The notes below the pieces were generated by a model. It made no database searches and was not told where the DNA came from. It saw nothing but the letters and a program-made list of their open reading frames with translations. Positions 18,137-26,199 of a stretch of DNA of 51,391 bases are shown in pieces. This DNA comes from an uncultured Lachnoclostridium sp. (GTDB taxonomy: Bacteria; Bacillota; Clostridia; Lachnospirales; Lachnospiraceae): contig CAMIWE010000007.1 of NCBI GenBank assembly GCA_946402335.1, positions 1-51,391 of the forward strand, given 5' to 3'. Made by a program: the position numbers and the translations under genes. How positions within the stretch are numbered: position 1 is the stretch's first letter; every line of letters begins with the position of its first letter.

Positions 18137-18685
18137 ATGGAGAATAAAAAACAACCGGGGATGTCAAAACATGTCATCATTATCGGCTGCCTGCTGGCCG
18201 CGATCCTGCTTTTGGTCATTGTACTTCTCGCCATTCCGTATCTGGCGGGAAAGAAGCGTTTTACATCCAAGGAACACGGGTATTCGCTTGTTGTGGATAC
18301 CAGGAATGCAGACTATAAAAGCGTCCTTTTGGATACCGTTACAAAGGTCAGGATGGACCGCTTTGACATAAAAAGATCCAACGGTGCCTATTATATGTCG
18401 GTTGCGCCGATTGCCGAGGGTTCCGACCTCGAGGAGGATATCGCCCTTGTCATGAAGTCCGAAACCTACAGTTATGAGTTCCGGCGCGAAGACAACGTAA
18501 CCTACGGGGAAGGCAGGTATCCGGCCGTCAAGCTTTCCTATACCGATTCGGACGGAGGCGAGACCAGAGAGGTGGATTATTATTACGATAAGGAGAACCG
18601 CCTCATCATAACCGTCTGCACCAATGAGGCGAACCGTGCGGAACTGGAATCCATGCTTGCAAGCATCCGCATCTTGGAGAAATGA
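18137..18685 (+). CDS. Hypothetical membrane-anchored protein
   Basis: The 182-residue protein has a short basic N-terminus, one hydrophobic helix at about residues 12-38, and an extracytoplasmic domain of about 140 residues. I recognise no family. The outer domain alternates charged beta-like strands (YTDSDGGETREVDYYY) and ends with a helix (RAELESMLASIRIL), a layout seen in small PsbP/lipoprotein-like domains, but this is only a guess. The ATG at 18137 has AAGGAAG six bases upstream. It is a single-gene unit closed by a bidirectional terminator. Confidence 0.65.
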   Translation: MENKKQPGMSKHVIIIGCLLAAILLLVIVLLAIPYLAGKKRFTSKEHGYSLVVDTRNADYKSVLLDTVTKVRMDRFDIKRSNGAYYMSVAPIAEGSDLEEDIALVMKSETYSYEFRREDNVTYGEGRYPAVKLSYTDSDGGETREVDYYYDKENRLIITVCTNEANRAELESMLASIRILEK

Positions 18686-18687
18686 TT

Positions 18688-18728
18688 AAAAAACGGGATA
18701 GCCGGATGACCGGTTATCCCGATATTTT
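18688..18728. terminator. Bidirectional terminator
   Basis: CGGGATAGCCGG (18694-18705) pairs with CCGGTTATCCCG (18710-18721) with one G-T wobble and an ATGA loop. AAAAAA precedes it and ATATTTTT follows, so it can serve both the plus-strand gene and the convergent cysteine synthase. Confidence 0.88.
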
Positions 18729-18731
18729 TGC

Positions 18732-19664
18732 TTATTCGCCGTCGAACAGCGGTGTCGAGAAGTAGCGTTCCGCTGTATCCGGAAGGATGGTAACGACCGT
18801 CTTGCCGGGTCCGAGCTTTTTCGCGAGGGCAAGGGCGGCAGCCACGTTGGTTCCGCTTGAGATGCCGCAGAGGATACCTTCCTTTGCAGCCAGGTCGCGG
18901 GACGTCTGCAAGGCAACTTCGTCGGTAACGATATAGATGTCGGAGTAGATGTTCTGGTTCAGGTTATCGGGGATCAGTCCGTCGCCGATACCCATCTGCA
19001 AATGGGTTCCGATGGAACCTCCCGAGAGGATCGCCGCATTTTCCGGCTCCACGGCCCAGATAGTGATATCCGGGTTCTGGGTTCGGAGCACCTCACCGAT
19101 GCCGGATATCGTTCCGCCGGTACCGATGCCGCTGCAGAAACCGTCAATCGGACCGGCTACCTGCTCGAGAATCTCCACGCCGGTGTGGTATTTGTGCACA
19201 AGCGGATTGTTCGGGTTGCTAAACTGCTGGGGAACGAAGACGTTCGGGTCTTCCTCCTGCATACGGATCGCCGTGTTCAGGCATTCCTCGATGCATGCGC
19301 CGATGTCTCCGGCGTCATGGATCAGGATGACTTCCGCACCGTAGTGGTGTACGAGCTTGCGGCGCTCTTCGCTTACCGAATCGGGCATAATGATGATCGT
19401 GCGGTATCCGCGTACGGCGCCGATCAGTGCAAGACCGATGCCCTGGTTGCCGCTTGTCGGCTCCACGATAATCGTGTCTTTTTTGATCAGGCCTTCCTTC
19501 TCGGCGGCCAGGATCATATTGTATGCGGTCCGGGTCTTAATGGATCCGCCGACGTTCAGGCCTTCGAATTTGACAAGTACATCCGCGCAGTCCGGACCGG
19601 TCATGCGCTGCAGTTTGATCATGGGTGTATGCCCCATTGCATCAAGAATCGTATTATAAACCAT
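18732..19664 (-). CDS. cysK: Cysteine synthase family PLP enzyme
   Basis: This 310-residue beta-family PLP enzyme would make cysteine from O-acetylserine and sulfide. Lys43 in VGGSIKTRTA is the PLP lysine, TSGNQG (70-75) is the substrate loop and GTGGTISG (181-188) binds PLP phosphate. Two positions differ from the usual CysK pattern: KTR instead of KDR after the lysine, and TSGNQG instead of TSGNTG. The start is the ATG complementary to 19662-19664, with AGAGGT close upstream; further in-frame codons upstream lie beyond the predicted promoter. A related beta-replacement reaction cannot be excluded. Confidence 0.85.
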   Translation of the reverse strand: MVYNTILDAMGHTPMIKLQRMTGPDCADVLVKFEGLNVGGSIKTRTAYNMILAAEKEGLIKKDTIIVEPTSGNQGIGLALIGAVRGYRTIIIMPDSVSEERRKLVHHYGAEVILIHDAGDIGACIEECLNTAIRMQEEDPNVFVPQQFSNPNNPLVHKYHTGVEILEQVAGPIDGFCSGIGTGGTISGIGEVLRTQNPDITIWAVEPENAAILSGGSIGTHLQMGIGDGLIPDNLNQNIYSDIYIVTDEVALQTSRDLAAKEGILCGISSGTNVAAALALAKKLGPGKTVVTILPDTAERYFSTPLFDGE

Positions 19665-19697
19665 AAGGACCTCTTTCTGTTGTGTCATAACGTTTAC

Positions 19698-19726
19698 AGT
19701 ATAAAACGAAGGAAGAAAAATGGCAA
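19698..19726 (-). promoter_or_regulatory. Predicted promoter for cysK
   Basis: On the minus strand TTGCCA (19721-19726) and TATACT (19698-19703) are separated by 17 bases, about 35 bases before the start codon. Confidence 0.65.
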
Positions 19727-19791
19727 CATCATCTTTTCCGGGGCGGTGGAAAAGCCTTTTTCGGAGAAGAAAAAAATTTTTTGAAAAAATG

Positions 19792-19819
19792 TGTAATGTT
19801 TTGCAGAAAACTCTGTCTG
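19792..19819 (+). promoter_or_regulatory. Candidate ECF-type promoter before sigma gene
   Basis: TGTAAT (19792-19797), 16 bases, then TGTCTG (19814-19819). This resembles the TGTAAC / CGTCT pairs of some Firmicutes ECF regulons and may be autoregulatory. An AT-rich tract (19770-19790) precedes it. The match is by eye only. Confidence 0.4.
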
Positions 19820-19862
19820 TATAGGTGAGAGGGCTTATATCAAGCATAAAGGAGGAAAGGTT

Positions 19863-20426
19863 TTGGAAGATTGTCAGATAATCGAATTGTATCTGCACAG
19901 AAATTCCGACGCAATCCGGGAGACGGAGGTCAAATACGGCGCATATTGCATGACCGTTGCCGACCGCATCCTTCATAACCGTGAGGATTCCGAGGAATGT
20001 GTAAACGATACATGGTTTAAAGCATGGAACTCCATTCCGCCGACGATTCCGCAGAAACTGAAGATGTTTCTTGCGAAGATTACCCGGAACATTGCCGTGA
20101 ACCGCGTACAGGCGGAAACGGCTGCAAAACGCGGCGGCGGGGAGCGTGACCTGGTTTTAGAGGAACTGGGGGAGTGCATTGCAAGCAGCAGCAATGTGGA
20201 AAAGGAATATGAGGCGAAAGAACTGGAGGAATGCATACGCACATTTGTCCGGGCGCTTCCCGAAACGGAAGGAAATGTCTTCGTAAGACGGTATTTCTTT
20301 ACGGAACCCGTTGCGGAAATCGCCGGACGTTACGGCATGACGGACAATCATGTCACGGTAATGCTTTGCCGCGTACGCAAGAAGTTGAAGAAATGCCTCA
20401 GGAAGGGGGGATTTTTCAATGACTAA
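19863..20426 (+). CDS. ECF-type RNA polymerase sigma factor
   Basis: The 187-residue protein has sigma-70 region 2 (about residues 20-85, including DSEECVNDTWFKAWNSIP) and region 4 (about 125-182, with helix-turn-helix VAEIAGRYGMTDNHVTVML). It would direct RNA polymerase to a stress regulon. The start codon is TTG, supported by GGAGG at 19851-19855, seven bases upstream. The gene overlaps its downstream partner by eight bases, the classic sigma/anti-sigma arrangement. Candidate autoregulation is described at 19792. Confidence 0.92.
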   Translation: MEDCQIIELYLHRNSDAIRETEVKYGAYCMTVADRILHNREDSEECVNDTWFKAWNSIPPTIPQKLKMFLAKITRNIAVNRVQAETAAKRGGGERDLVLEELGECIASSSNVEKEYEAKELEECIRTFVRALPETEGNVFVRRYFFTEPVAEIAGRYGMTDNHVTVMLCRVRKKLKKCLRKGGFFND

Positions 20427-22164
20427 AGAAGATTTGTTCAGAAGTATGGGAGCAATTGATGAAGACATTTTGCTAAGAAGCGAGAACGCCGGGAAGAACT
20501 ATGTGAAAAAAGAAGTGACTCCGGAACCGAAGAAGACAGCGGAAAGAAGAAAATCAGGCGACATCTCTATGTTTGGAAGATGGGTTGCCGTGGCAGCAGT
20601 TTTGTGTGTGGGAATTCTGATCGGCGTAATCGGCAAGACCGTATGGGTGGAGAAAAACCGCCGGCAGAAGGAACCGACCGTAACACCGACCGTTACGCCC
20701 GATGTGACGCCTACGCCGAAGCTGACGCCTTCCGCAACACCGACGCCTGATGTCACGCCGACCGGTGAACCTACGCCGACTCCGGGCTTAACACCGACGC
20801 CGACGCCGGTTCTGTCAGACGAAGCAATCGATTATGGGGACATCTCGAGATTTGTCGGGAAGCCGGCCAATGAAGTGATTGCCGAAATCGGAAAGAATTA
20901 CCGGTATGAATACTGGGGCAAGAATCGTGAAGACGGCCTTACGGGCGGAATGACATTTGACGGCAAGGTATACTTTGCATTTACGAACAGCAAGGAGACG
21001 CTGCCGGAGGCATGCGTAGTAAGAATGGTAGATTTGGGGAATTCCGGACAGGAAGCGCCGTATATTGATCTCGGGCAGGGACTTCACTCCGGAATGAGCT
21101 ATTCCGATATCAGGAGTGTCGTTTATGACGAATTGTGCGGCCCTGTCGCAATTGACAATGGATCGAAATATATTCTGTATGGATATTTTAAGGGCAACTT
21201 CTATTGCTTTACCTGGAACGAGTCTCCCAGAAAGAAGGATGTGCCGGCTGAGTCCATCAAGCTTTATGACAATTATCTGTATTACGACGGGACAGAGTGG
21301 CCTCTGGACAAGATGCTTCAGAACACCCTGGAGGACTACCAGGCAAAGAATACCGCGTTGATGAACAGTCATAAGGAACAGTATTTGAAAGAACTGCGTG
21401 CATCCTTCAAAGATGTGCCGGTCACGAAATGTTCGTTGCTGACTTCGGTGCAGGTGGATGATTACAATGTCGTGCAAATTTATGAGGTTGCGGCTTACGG
21501 ATGCGGGGCGTCCTATAAAACGGAATACGATTCGGAAGGCGATGTCGATTCGTTCGTCTATACAGGAACGGAGAAGTCAAAGGAGACATATGATTATTTC
21601 CTTGCCGGATATCTAATGTCAGACGGGAACTACATCGGGAGCTATCAGGAGAATGATTATTGTCAGAAAGACTTCGGACGGTTCTACAGATCCGTTTCGT
21701 GGACCGAAGAAACTGCTGCCGAGGCGGAAACACTCGGACAACTGATCGGCATCAAGGTTGACCGGACGAACCATACGATTGTTTCTGCAACGGTTGAGAG
21801 AGAGGTAGACGAGCCTAATTATTATTTTTCTGTAAATCTCGGAGCAACTTATCTGGACGGGGATTCTACACCGTTGTTTAGTGAAGATTATGTTTCTTAT
21901 AACAGTAATGACGGTGGTATCTACAACCATAACATGTATGTATTGAACAAAGAGAGAGATAAGGTCTGGCCGAACAAGCAGACCAGGACCGGGGCTTACA
22001 CGATGGATGGAATGGATGGCACATGGCGTCTGTTTGAAGGAGATTCCGGAATCAAGATGGTCACGGTAGAAGTTGTTTATAATGAGTGGGGTGGTAGCCA
22101 CTACAGGGAGTATCTGATTGTCAATGACATCTGGATCTTATACCGGGAAGGCTGGGAGGCGTAA
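20419..22164 (+). CDS. Membrane-anchored putative anti-sigma partner with large outer domain
   Basis: The 581-residue protein has a cytoplasmic segment of about 50 residues, one transmembrane helix at 53-72, a Thr/Pro-rich spacer (about 86-131, TPTP repeats) and an extracytoplasmic domain of about 450 residues with many Tyr and Asp. I do not recognise the outer domain, and no zinc-binding anti-sigma HxxxCxxC motif is visible in the short cytoplasmic part. Its eight-base overlap with the sigma gene argues that it controls it, sensing an envelope signal. It could alternatively be an exported effector co-expressed with the sigma factor. Confidence 0.75.
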   Translation: MTKEDLFRSMGAIDEDILLRSENAGKNYVKKEVTPEPKKTAERRKSGDISMFGRWVAVAAVLCVGILIGVIGKTVWVEKNRRQKEPTVTPTVTPDVTPTPKLTPSATPTPDVTPTGEPTPTPGLTPTPTPVLSDEAIDYGDISRFVGKPANEVIAEIGKNYRYEYWGKNREDGLTGGMTFDGKVYFAFTNSKETLPEACVVRMVDLGNSGQEAPYIDLGQGLHSGMSYSDIRSVVYDELCGPVAIDNGSKYILYGYFKGNFYCFTWNESPRKKDVPAESIKLYDNYLYYDGTEWPLDKMLQNTLEDYQAKNTALMNSHKEQYLKELRASFKDVPVTKCSLLTSVQVDDYNVVQIYEVAAYGCGASYKTEYDSEGDVDSFVYTGTEKSKETYDYFLAGYLMSDGNYIGSYQENDYCQKDFGRFYRSVSWTEETAAEAETLGQLIGIKVDRTNHTIVSATVEREVDEPNYYFSVNLGATYLDGDSTPLFSEDYVSYNSNDGGIYNHNMYVLNKERDKVWPNKQTRTGAYTMDGMDGTWRLFEGDSGIKMVTVEVVYNEWGGSHYREYLIVNDIWILYREGWEA

Positions 22165-22199
22165 GCCGATCAGGTCTTTTTGAAAAACCGGATTGTTTG

Positions 22200-22228
22200 A
22201 AAATCCCCCCTTCGCGGGGGATTTTCTT
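22200..22228 (+). terminator. Terminator of sigma/anti-sigma operon
   Basis: AAAATCCCCC (22200-22209) pairs with GGGGGATTTT (22216-22225) around a six-base CTTCGC loop, and the T-run of the 3' arm doubles as tail. Confidence 0.85.
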
Positions 22229-22258
22229 ATGCCCCGGGGTGCCTGGCTCCCCAAACGC

Positions 22259-22287
22259 TTGAGTTTTCAAGTGAATTATTATATGAT
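22259..22287 (+). promoter_or_regulatory. Predicted promoter for 22326 gene
   Basis: TTGAGT (22259-22264), 17 bases, TATGAT (22282-22287). The in-frame ATG at 22287 overlaps the -10 box, so translation must begin downstream, at 22326. Confidence 0.6.
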
Positions 22288-22325
22288 TGATAAAAGCACT
22301 TTTGAAGACGGACAAGGGGGACAAT

Positions 22326-23057
22326 ATGGGAGACACTTTCGTAAGATTTCTAAAAGGACTTGCCATTTCCATTCTTTGCATGGTCATTTTCGCATTGGGA
22401 ATCAAGTTTATGATTAACCGGTTTCGTGAATCGGGAGATGAGAGGAACAAGCTTCGGGAGCAAAGGGCGAAGATTGTGGAGCAATCGAAGAGCCAAAGCC
22501 CGGAAGGAAAGGTCGTGATCACCGACGAATTGCTGAAGGTTGACTACGAGATTTATTACTCGGAGAAGAAGGATATGCGTGACCTGTTCTCGTTCTTTAT
22601 GTTTGGGGCAACCGGGGTAATCGCATTGTTCAGTGCGATTTCGCTTGGCGTATCGATTTTTAAGAAAAAGGTCAGCGTGCCGCGTATCATCGCCTGTGTC
22701 CTGCCGGTCGTTCTGACTGTCGGGATGATGATCTTTTTCAATTCACGCAATATCGCAAAGCTTCCTCCCAAGCCGGAGAAGACGTCCTGCTATGCGGAGA
22801 TCGTGAAAATCACAAAGAAAAATACGAAGACGACAACCGACCGGGACGAGAACGGAAACGCGACCGGAACGACGACCACCCACTATATATACTTTTTCAA
22901 CCGTCAGAATGAAGCAAAATCCTATGTCGTAGGACAGTCGGTTTATGATAAGGTCAAGGAAGGCGATTCCTGCTACATGGCATATGCCGAAGCAAAAGGA
23001 AAGGAAATCTATTATCAGTATTACGATCCGGCCGTATACGAATTGGAAAAGAAATAA
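22326..23057 (+). CDS. Membrane protein with DUF3592-like domain
   Basis: The 243-residue protein has three hydrophobic helices (about residues 8-30, 84-106 and 113-135). A C-terminal soluble domain of about 100 residues begins CYAEIVKITKK. That opening and the YxxxY-VGDxxxxxYxP-type ending resemble DUF3592-type beta domains, though the match is weaker than for the gene at 23781. A Thr-rich hydrophilic loop (TTTDRDENGNATGTTTT) sits in the domain. AAGGGGG at 22313-22319 sets the start at 22326. Function unknown. Confidence 0.65.
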   Translation: MGDTFVRFLKGLAISILCMVIFALGIKFMINRFRESGDERNKLREQRAKIVEQSKSQSPEGKVVITDELLKVDYEIYYSEKKDMRDLFSFFMFGATGVIALFSAISLGVSIFKKKVSVPRIIACVLPVVLTVGMMIFFNSRNIAKLPPKPEKTSCYAEIVKITKKNTKTTTDRDENGNATGTTTTHYIYFFNRQNEAKSYVVGQSVYDKVKEGDSCYMAYAEAKGKEIYYQYYDPAVYELEKK

Positions 23058-23096
23058 AAAACAGGCTGTTTTCACGGAAAATGTCAGGCGATAAAG

Positions 23097-23126
23097 TTGC
23101 CTAATCCGTTGGCCGTGTGGTATAAT
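23097..23126 (+). promoter_or_regulatory. Predicted extended -10 promoter
   Basis: TTGCCT (23097-23102), 18 bases, then TATAAT (23121-23126) directly preceded by TGG, an extended -10 element. It probably drives the cytidylate-kinase-like gene and the next DUF3592 gene. Confidence 0.75.
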
Positions 23127-23156
23127 AGATAAAACATAAATAAAGGAGGCGCTGCC

Positions 23157-23765
23157 ATGAAAAAGATTATTACAATCAGCCGTGAGTGCGGAAGCGGCGG
23201 AAGGCAGATCGGCAAGCAGCTGGCCGAGAAGCTCGGATATTCCTACTATGATAAGGAGCTGATTGACAGAGTCGCAAAAGAAAGCGGCCTGGCGAAGGAC
23301 TTCATCGAAGAGCAGGGAGAACATATCACGGGAAGCCTTCTGTTTAATATCGCAAGCAATATGACGTATGCAGGGATGGTATTTGGCGGAAACATGCTTC
23401 CGCTGCAGGACCAGCTGTTTGTTGTGCAGTCCGATATCATCAAGGATATCGCAGCCAAGGAGAACTGTGTCATCGTAGGCCGCTGTGCCGACTTCATCTT
23501 AAGAGACGTTCCGGATTCGTTACATGTATTTATCCACGGCAATATGGAGAACAAGGCGGAACGCGCCGTGAAGGAATACGGATTTGCCCCGGAGGATGTG
23601 GAGAAGACCATCCGGAAGCGCGATAAGGCGCGTGCAAACCATTACAAGTACTATACGGACTATGAATGGGGCAAAGCGCAGAATTATGACATGACATTGA
23701 ACAGCAGCACCTTCGGAATCGAGGGATGCGTAAACCTGCTGTATGATGTGGCAACCAAGGAATAA
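23157..23765 (+). CDS. Cytidylate kinase-like family protein
   Basis: A 202-residue P-loop protein of the AAA_26 / cytidylate-kinase-like family. KKIITISRECGSGGRQIGKQLAEKLG is written here only in part: the nucleotide-binding segment is SRECGSGGRQIG (about residues 8-19). IVGRCADFIL and a C-terminal YDMTLNSS motif are also family-typical. The family phosphorylates a nucleotide or related substrate, but these Clostridia paralogues are distinct from housekeeping cmk, so the substrate is unknown. GGAGG precedes the ATG. Confidence 0.87.
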   Translation: MKKIITISRECGSGGRQIGKQLAEKLGYSYYDKELIDRVAKESGLAKDFIEEQGEHITGSLLFNIASNMTYAGMVFGGNMLPLQDQLFVVQSDIIKDIAAKENCVIVGRCADFILRDVPDSLHVFIHGNMENKAERAVKEYGFAPEDVEKTIRKRDKARANHYKYYTDYEWGKAQNYDMTLNSSTFGIEGCVNLLYDVATKE

Positions 23766-23780
23766 AGGGGAGGTAGAGGA

Positions 23781-24179
23781 ATGTTACATTATGTTTTGCT
23801 GTTCGGAGGCATTGTTTTAGGGGTTGCGGGTATCGGCGGATTGTTGCTTACCCTGCGCCGCAAGAAAGTATTTAATGTCCTTGCAAATGCGGAAATCGTG
23901 GACATTCATGAGGATGTTGACATGACCAACGACGGCAAGAAGGTGACCAATTACGTTCCGGTTGTTTCCTTTAACGCCAACGAAGAGGAGATTCGGGATA
24001 TGTTGAATATCCGCTCCCAGAGAAAGAAGAAATACAAAGTCGGTAACAAGATCGATATTTACTATAATCCGAAGAATCCGAAGAGCTACATTGCAGCGAA
24101 AACAAGGAATGCGATTGTTGTTCCGATCATTCTTACCGCAATCGGTGTTGCCGGCATCGTAGCATCATTTTTCAAATAG
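23781..24179 (+). CDS. DUF3592 family membrane protein
   Basis: The 132-residue protein has hydrophobic helices at about residues 3-25 and 112-130. They flank an extracytoplasmic beta domain with the DUF3592 pattern: AEIVDIHED, then YVPVVSFNANEEE, then KYKVGNKIDIYYNPKNPKSY. The role of DUF3592 proteins is not established. It begins 15 bases after the kinase-like gene with GGGGAGG as ribosome site and is followed by a terminator, so the two form an operon. Confidence 0.8.
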   Translation: MLHYVLLFGGIVLGVAGIGGLLLTLRRKKVFNVLANAEIVDIHEDVDMTNDGKKVTNYVPVVSFNANEEEIRDMLNIRSQRKKKYKVGNKIDIYYNPKNPKSYIAAKTRNAIVVPIILTAIGVAGIVASFFK

Positions 24180-24186
24180 GAATTAC

Positions 24187-24226
24187 GGCCTCCGGAAGTC
24201 GTTATGCGGCTGGGAGGCCTATTTTC
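24187..24226 (+). terminator. Terminator upstream of RsmJ-like gene
   Basis: GGCCTCC (24187-24193) pairs with GGAGGCC (24213-24219), then TATTTTC. The hairpin covers the ATG at 24204, which argues for the downstream start at 24249. Confidence 0.65.
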
Positions 24227-24248
24227 ATGCGCAGAAAGGAAAGAACGG

Positions 24249-24980
24249 ATGAGGCTGATCGCCATAGAACAACCGGACCGTCTGCTGGCGGAAGGAATCG
24301 CGTCGGAATTCGGATTTGAGCTTGCAACGGACGCCCCGAGGGGAGACATGGTGCTTAAAATGGAGGAAGGGCAGCTGTTCCTGACGGACGGAGAATTGTC
24401 CATGTGCGGGGATTTCACCAGAATACTTCCGCGCACGCAAAAGGGACGTCTGGCCGGAGAACTCCTTGTAAAAGCAGCCAAAAGGAAAGCGTTCGGGGAG
24501 CGCGCGACGGCCGTGGATGCCACGGCGGGGCTCGGGGAAGATGCGTTTTTACTGGCAGCAGCCGGGTTTTGCGTGCAGTTGTACGAGTCCGACCCGGTGA
24601 TTGCAGCGCTTCTTTCGGACGCCTTAAGGAGAGCCGCATGCGACGAAACCATGGCCGGAATCGTATCGCGGATGACCTTGCACTGCGGGGACAGCATCGA
24701 AGCGATGAAGGCAATGGCGGAAAGACCGGATGTCATCCTTTTGGATCCGATGTTTCCGGAACGTCATAAGAGTGCATTGATCAAAAAGAAATTCCAGCTT
24801 CTGCAGCAACTCGAGAAACCATGCGGGGAGGAAACGGAATTGTTCGATGCCGCGGTTTCGGCCGGCGCACACAGGATTCTGGTAAAGAGGCCTCTGAAGG
24901 GCCCGTTTCTTGCAGGCCGGAAACCGGATTACAGCCTTAACGGCAAGGCAATCCGGTATGACTGTTACATTTTCCCGTAA
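24249..24980 (+). CDS. RsmJ-like 16S rRNA (guanine-N2) methyltransferase
   Basis: The 243-residue SAM-dependent enzyme resembles RsmJ, which methylates G1516 of 16S rRNA in Escherichia coli. Motif I is VDATAGLGEDAF (89-100); LYESDPVIAALL follows and matches RsmJ. The diagnostic LDPMFPERHKSALIKK is at 165-180, and VKRPLKGP lies near the C-terminus. The start at 24249 has AAAGGA at 24235-24240. RsmJ is best known from Gammaproteobacteria, so the exact target in this host is inferred. It has no obvious promoter of its own. Confidence 0.83.
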   Translation: MRLIAIEQPDRLLAEGIASEFGFELATDAPRGDMVLKMEEGQLFLTDGELSMCGDFTRILPRTQKGRLAGELLVKAAKRKAFGERATAVDATAGLGEDAFLLAAAGFCVQLYESDPVIAALLSDALRRAACDETMAGIVSRMTLHCGDSIEAMKAMAERPDVILLDPMFPERHKSALIKKKFQLLQQLEKPCGEETELFDAAVSAGAHRILVKRPLKGPFLAGRKPDYSLNGKAIRYDCYIFP

Positions 24981-24988
24981 AGAGATTG

Positions 24989-25021
24989 AACAAGGGTACG
25001 CGGTTTGCGTACCCTTGTTTA
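24989..25021. terminator. Terminator between convergent genes
   Basis: CAAGGGTACGC (24991-25001) pairs perfectly with GCGTACCCTTG (25007-25017), tail TTTATTG on the plus side. It sits between the RsmJ-like gene and the convergent bactofilin gene. Confidence 0.85.
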
Positions 25022-25037
25022 TTGATAATCCCCCTGT

Positions 25038-25763
25038 TCAGCCGTTCAGCTGTTCTACGCTGCCGACGGAAGCATCGTCGGAAACCTCGATTTTTTCGAT
25101 GTAGGAAACCTGCCCGATGTCACAGCCGGGGCCGATTTTTACGACACGTCCGGTAACGGAAGCGGCGCCGACATATTCGAGATAGATCTCATCGCCTTCA
25201 ATGGAGCCCGGAACGTCGAAACGGTTGGTCTCCTTAGCCCCGAAAATGCGGGAGATAAATCCTCCGATGTTGAAGGAATCGCCGCGTACGATTTTAATGG
25301 AACTTCCGCCGACACTGCCTGCGCCGGAATTCCCGCCGAAGCGGATATGGATGTTCTCCGCATTCAGAAGGCCGGAACACTTGATTCCTCCGGAAATCTT
25401 TACATCCTCCGCGGAAAGGTCTCCTTCCACATTGGCCGATCCGCTGGTATGGAACTCCGCGACATTTACGGTTTTGGAATGGAAAGCACCGGATGCCCGG
25501 ACGGTTCCGGGTGACGAAACCGTTCCTCCGGCACGGAAAGAACCGGAAGTGGATACGGATTCCGCCTGTACGGAGCCTTCGATTTTACAGGAACCGCTGC
25601 TGTGCAGGGATTCGCTGCAGAAGATATCACCGTCCACCTTTCCGGATCCGGATGAATGGAAAGAGGTGCAGGAAACGGTTCCGGTTATTTTACCGCTTCC
25701 GCTGATGTGGATTGAGTCGTCGTATACGCCGCCCGGGAGCGAGCCGGCACCAGAAATGTTCAT
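25038..25763 (-). CDS. Bactofilin-like polymer-forming protein
   Basis: The 241-residue protein consists of many short beta repeats with SGSG turns (ISGSGKITG, SSGSGKVDG, TSGSANVEG), the pattern of the bactofilin right-handed beta helix that self-assembles into filaments near the membrane. There is no signal peptide. It follows the YhbD-like gene with three bases between them. Bacillus subtilis has the comparable yhbD-yhbE-yhbF cluster, in which YhbE and YhbF are bactofilins. The C-terminal third (about 150-241) is less repetitive. Confidence 0.85.
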   Translation of the reverse strand: MNISGAGSLPGGVYDDSIHISGSGKITGTVSCTSFHSSGSGKVDGDIFCSESLHSSGSCKIEGSVQAESVSTSGSFRAGGTVSSPGTVRASGAFHSKTVNVAEFHTSGSANVEGDLSAEDVKISGGIKCSGLLNAENIHIRFGGNSGAGSVGGSSIKIVRGDSFNIGGFISRIFGAKETNRFDVPGSIEGDEIYLEYVGAASVTGRVVKIGPGCDIGQVSYIEKIEVSDDASVGSVEQLNG

Positions 25764-25766
25764 AAG

Positions 25767-26168
25767 TTAATTCCTCCCTTTCGGAATAAGTTGTTTCACG
25801 GTTTCCGTGATGTCAATCATCGCTCCGCCGTCCCCGCGCAGGGTAACGGAGCGGATGTCGTTCATTTTGAAGGACTTCTCCCCGTAAGGTGTGTCAATCA
25901 CAATAAAGGCATTCTGCCGTTCCTCGCCGGACAGTTTGCCCGCCAGTTCATCCAGAAGAACTTCGTTCTTCGTTTCTAAAATCCGCTCCACACGTTCACA
26001 GATCAGTGCCTCCGGAAAATACGTCTCCTGTCCGGTGGCGGTGGATTTACGGATGAACCAGTCGTCGGGAATCAGGCCTTTTCGTTTCCAGCGGTACAAG
26101 GCACCGTAGGAAATTCCATAGCGGGAAAGCAGTTCCCGCTTGGAAATCAGGTTGCGGTCTTCTTCCAT
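25767..26168 (-). CDS. yhbD: YhbD-like DNA-binding regulator (DUF4004)
   Basis: The 133-residue protein opens with a MerR-like winged helix: [20 protein letters not shown], then [16 protein letters not shown], then TGQETYFP. This matches the YhbD/DUF4004 family. A C-terminal beta domain ends in a helix. GGAGGTGAA lies just before the ATG. The upstream region holds two identical palindromes around a consensus promoter, so autoregulation of the yhbD-bactofilin operon is inferred. No metal- or drug-binding motif is evident. Confidence 0.88.
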   Translation of the reverse strand: MEEDRNLISKRELLSRYGISYGALYRWKRKGLIPDDWFIRKSTATGQETYFPEALICERVERILETKNEVLLDELAGKLSGEERQNAFIVIDTPYGEKSFKMNDIRSVTLRGDGGAMIDITETVKQLIPKGRN

Positions 26169-26179
26169 GTTTCACCTCC

Positions 26180-26192
26180 GTAACATTGTTAC
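26180..26192. promoter_or_regulatory. Palindromic operator 1 (start-site proximal)
   Basis: GTAACATTGTTAC has perfect six-base arms around one central base. It lies at about +1 to +13 of the yhbD transcript, just before the ribosome site. Its repetition at 26208 indicates a regulator-binding site. Confidence 0.8.
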
Positions 26193-26199
26193 GATGGTC

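Noticed and set aside
19002-19784. 260-residue plus-strand frame opposite cysK
   Set aside because: It covers conserved cysK codons in antisense and continues through the cysK promoter.
23058-23096. Terminator from AAAACA/TGTTTT at about 23060-23080
   Set aside because: The stem is short and all A/T-rich with only a GGC loop and no good T-tract; too weak to call.
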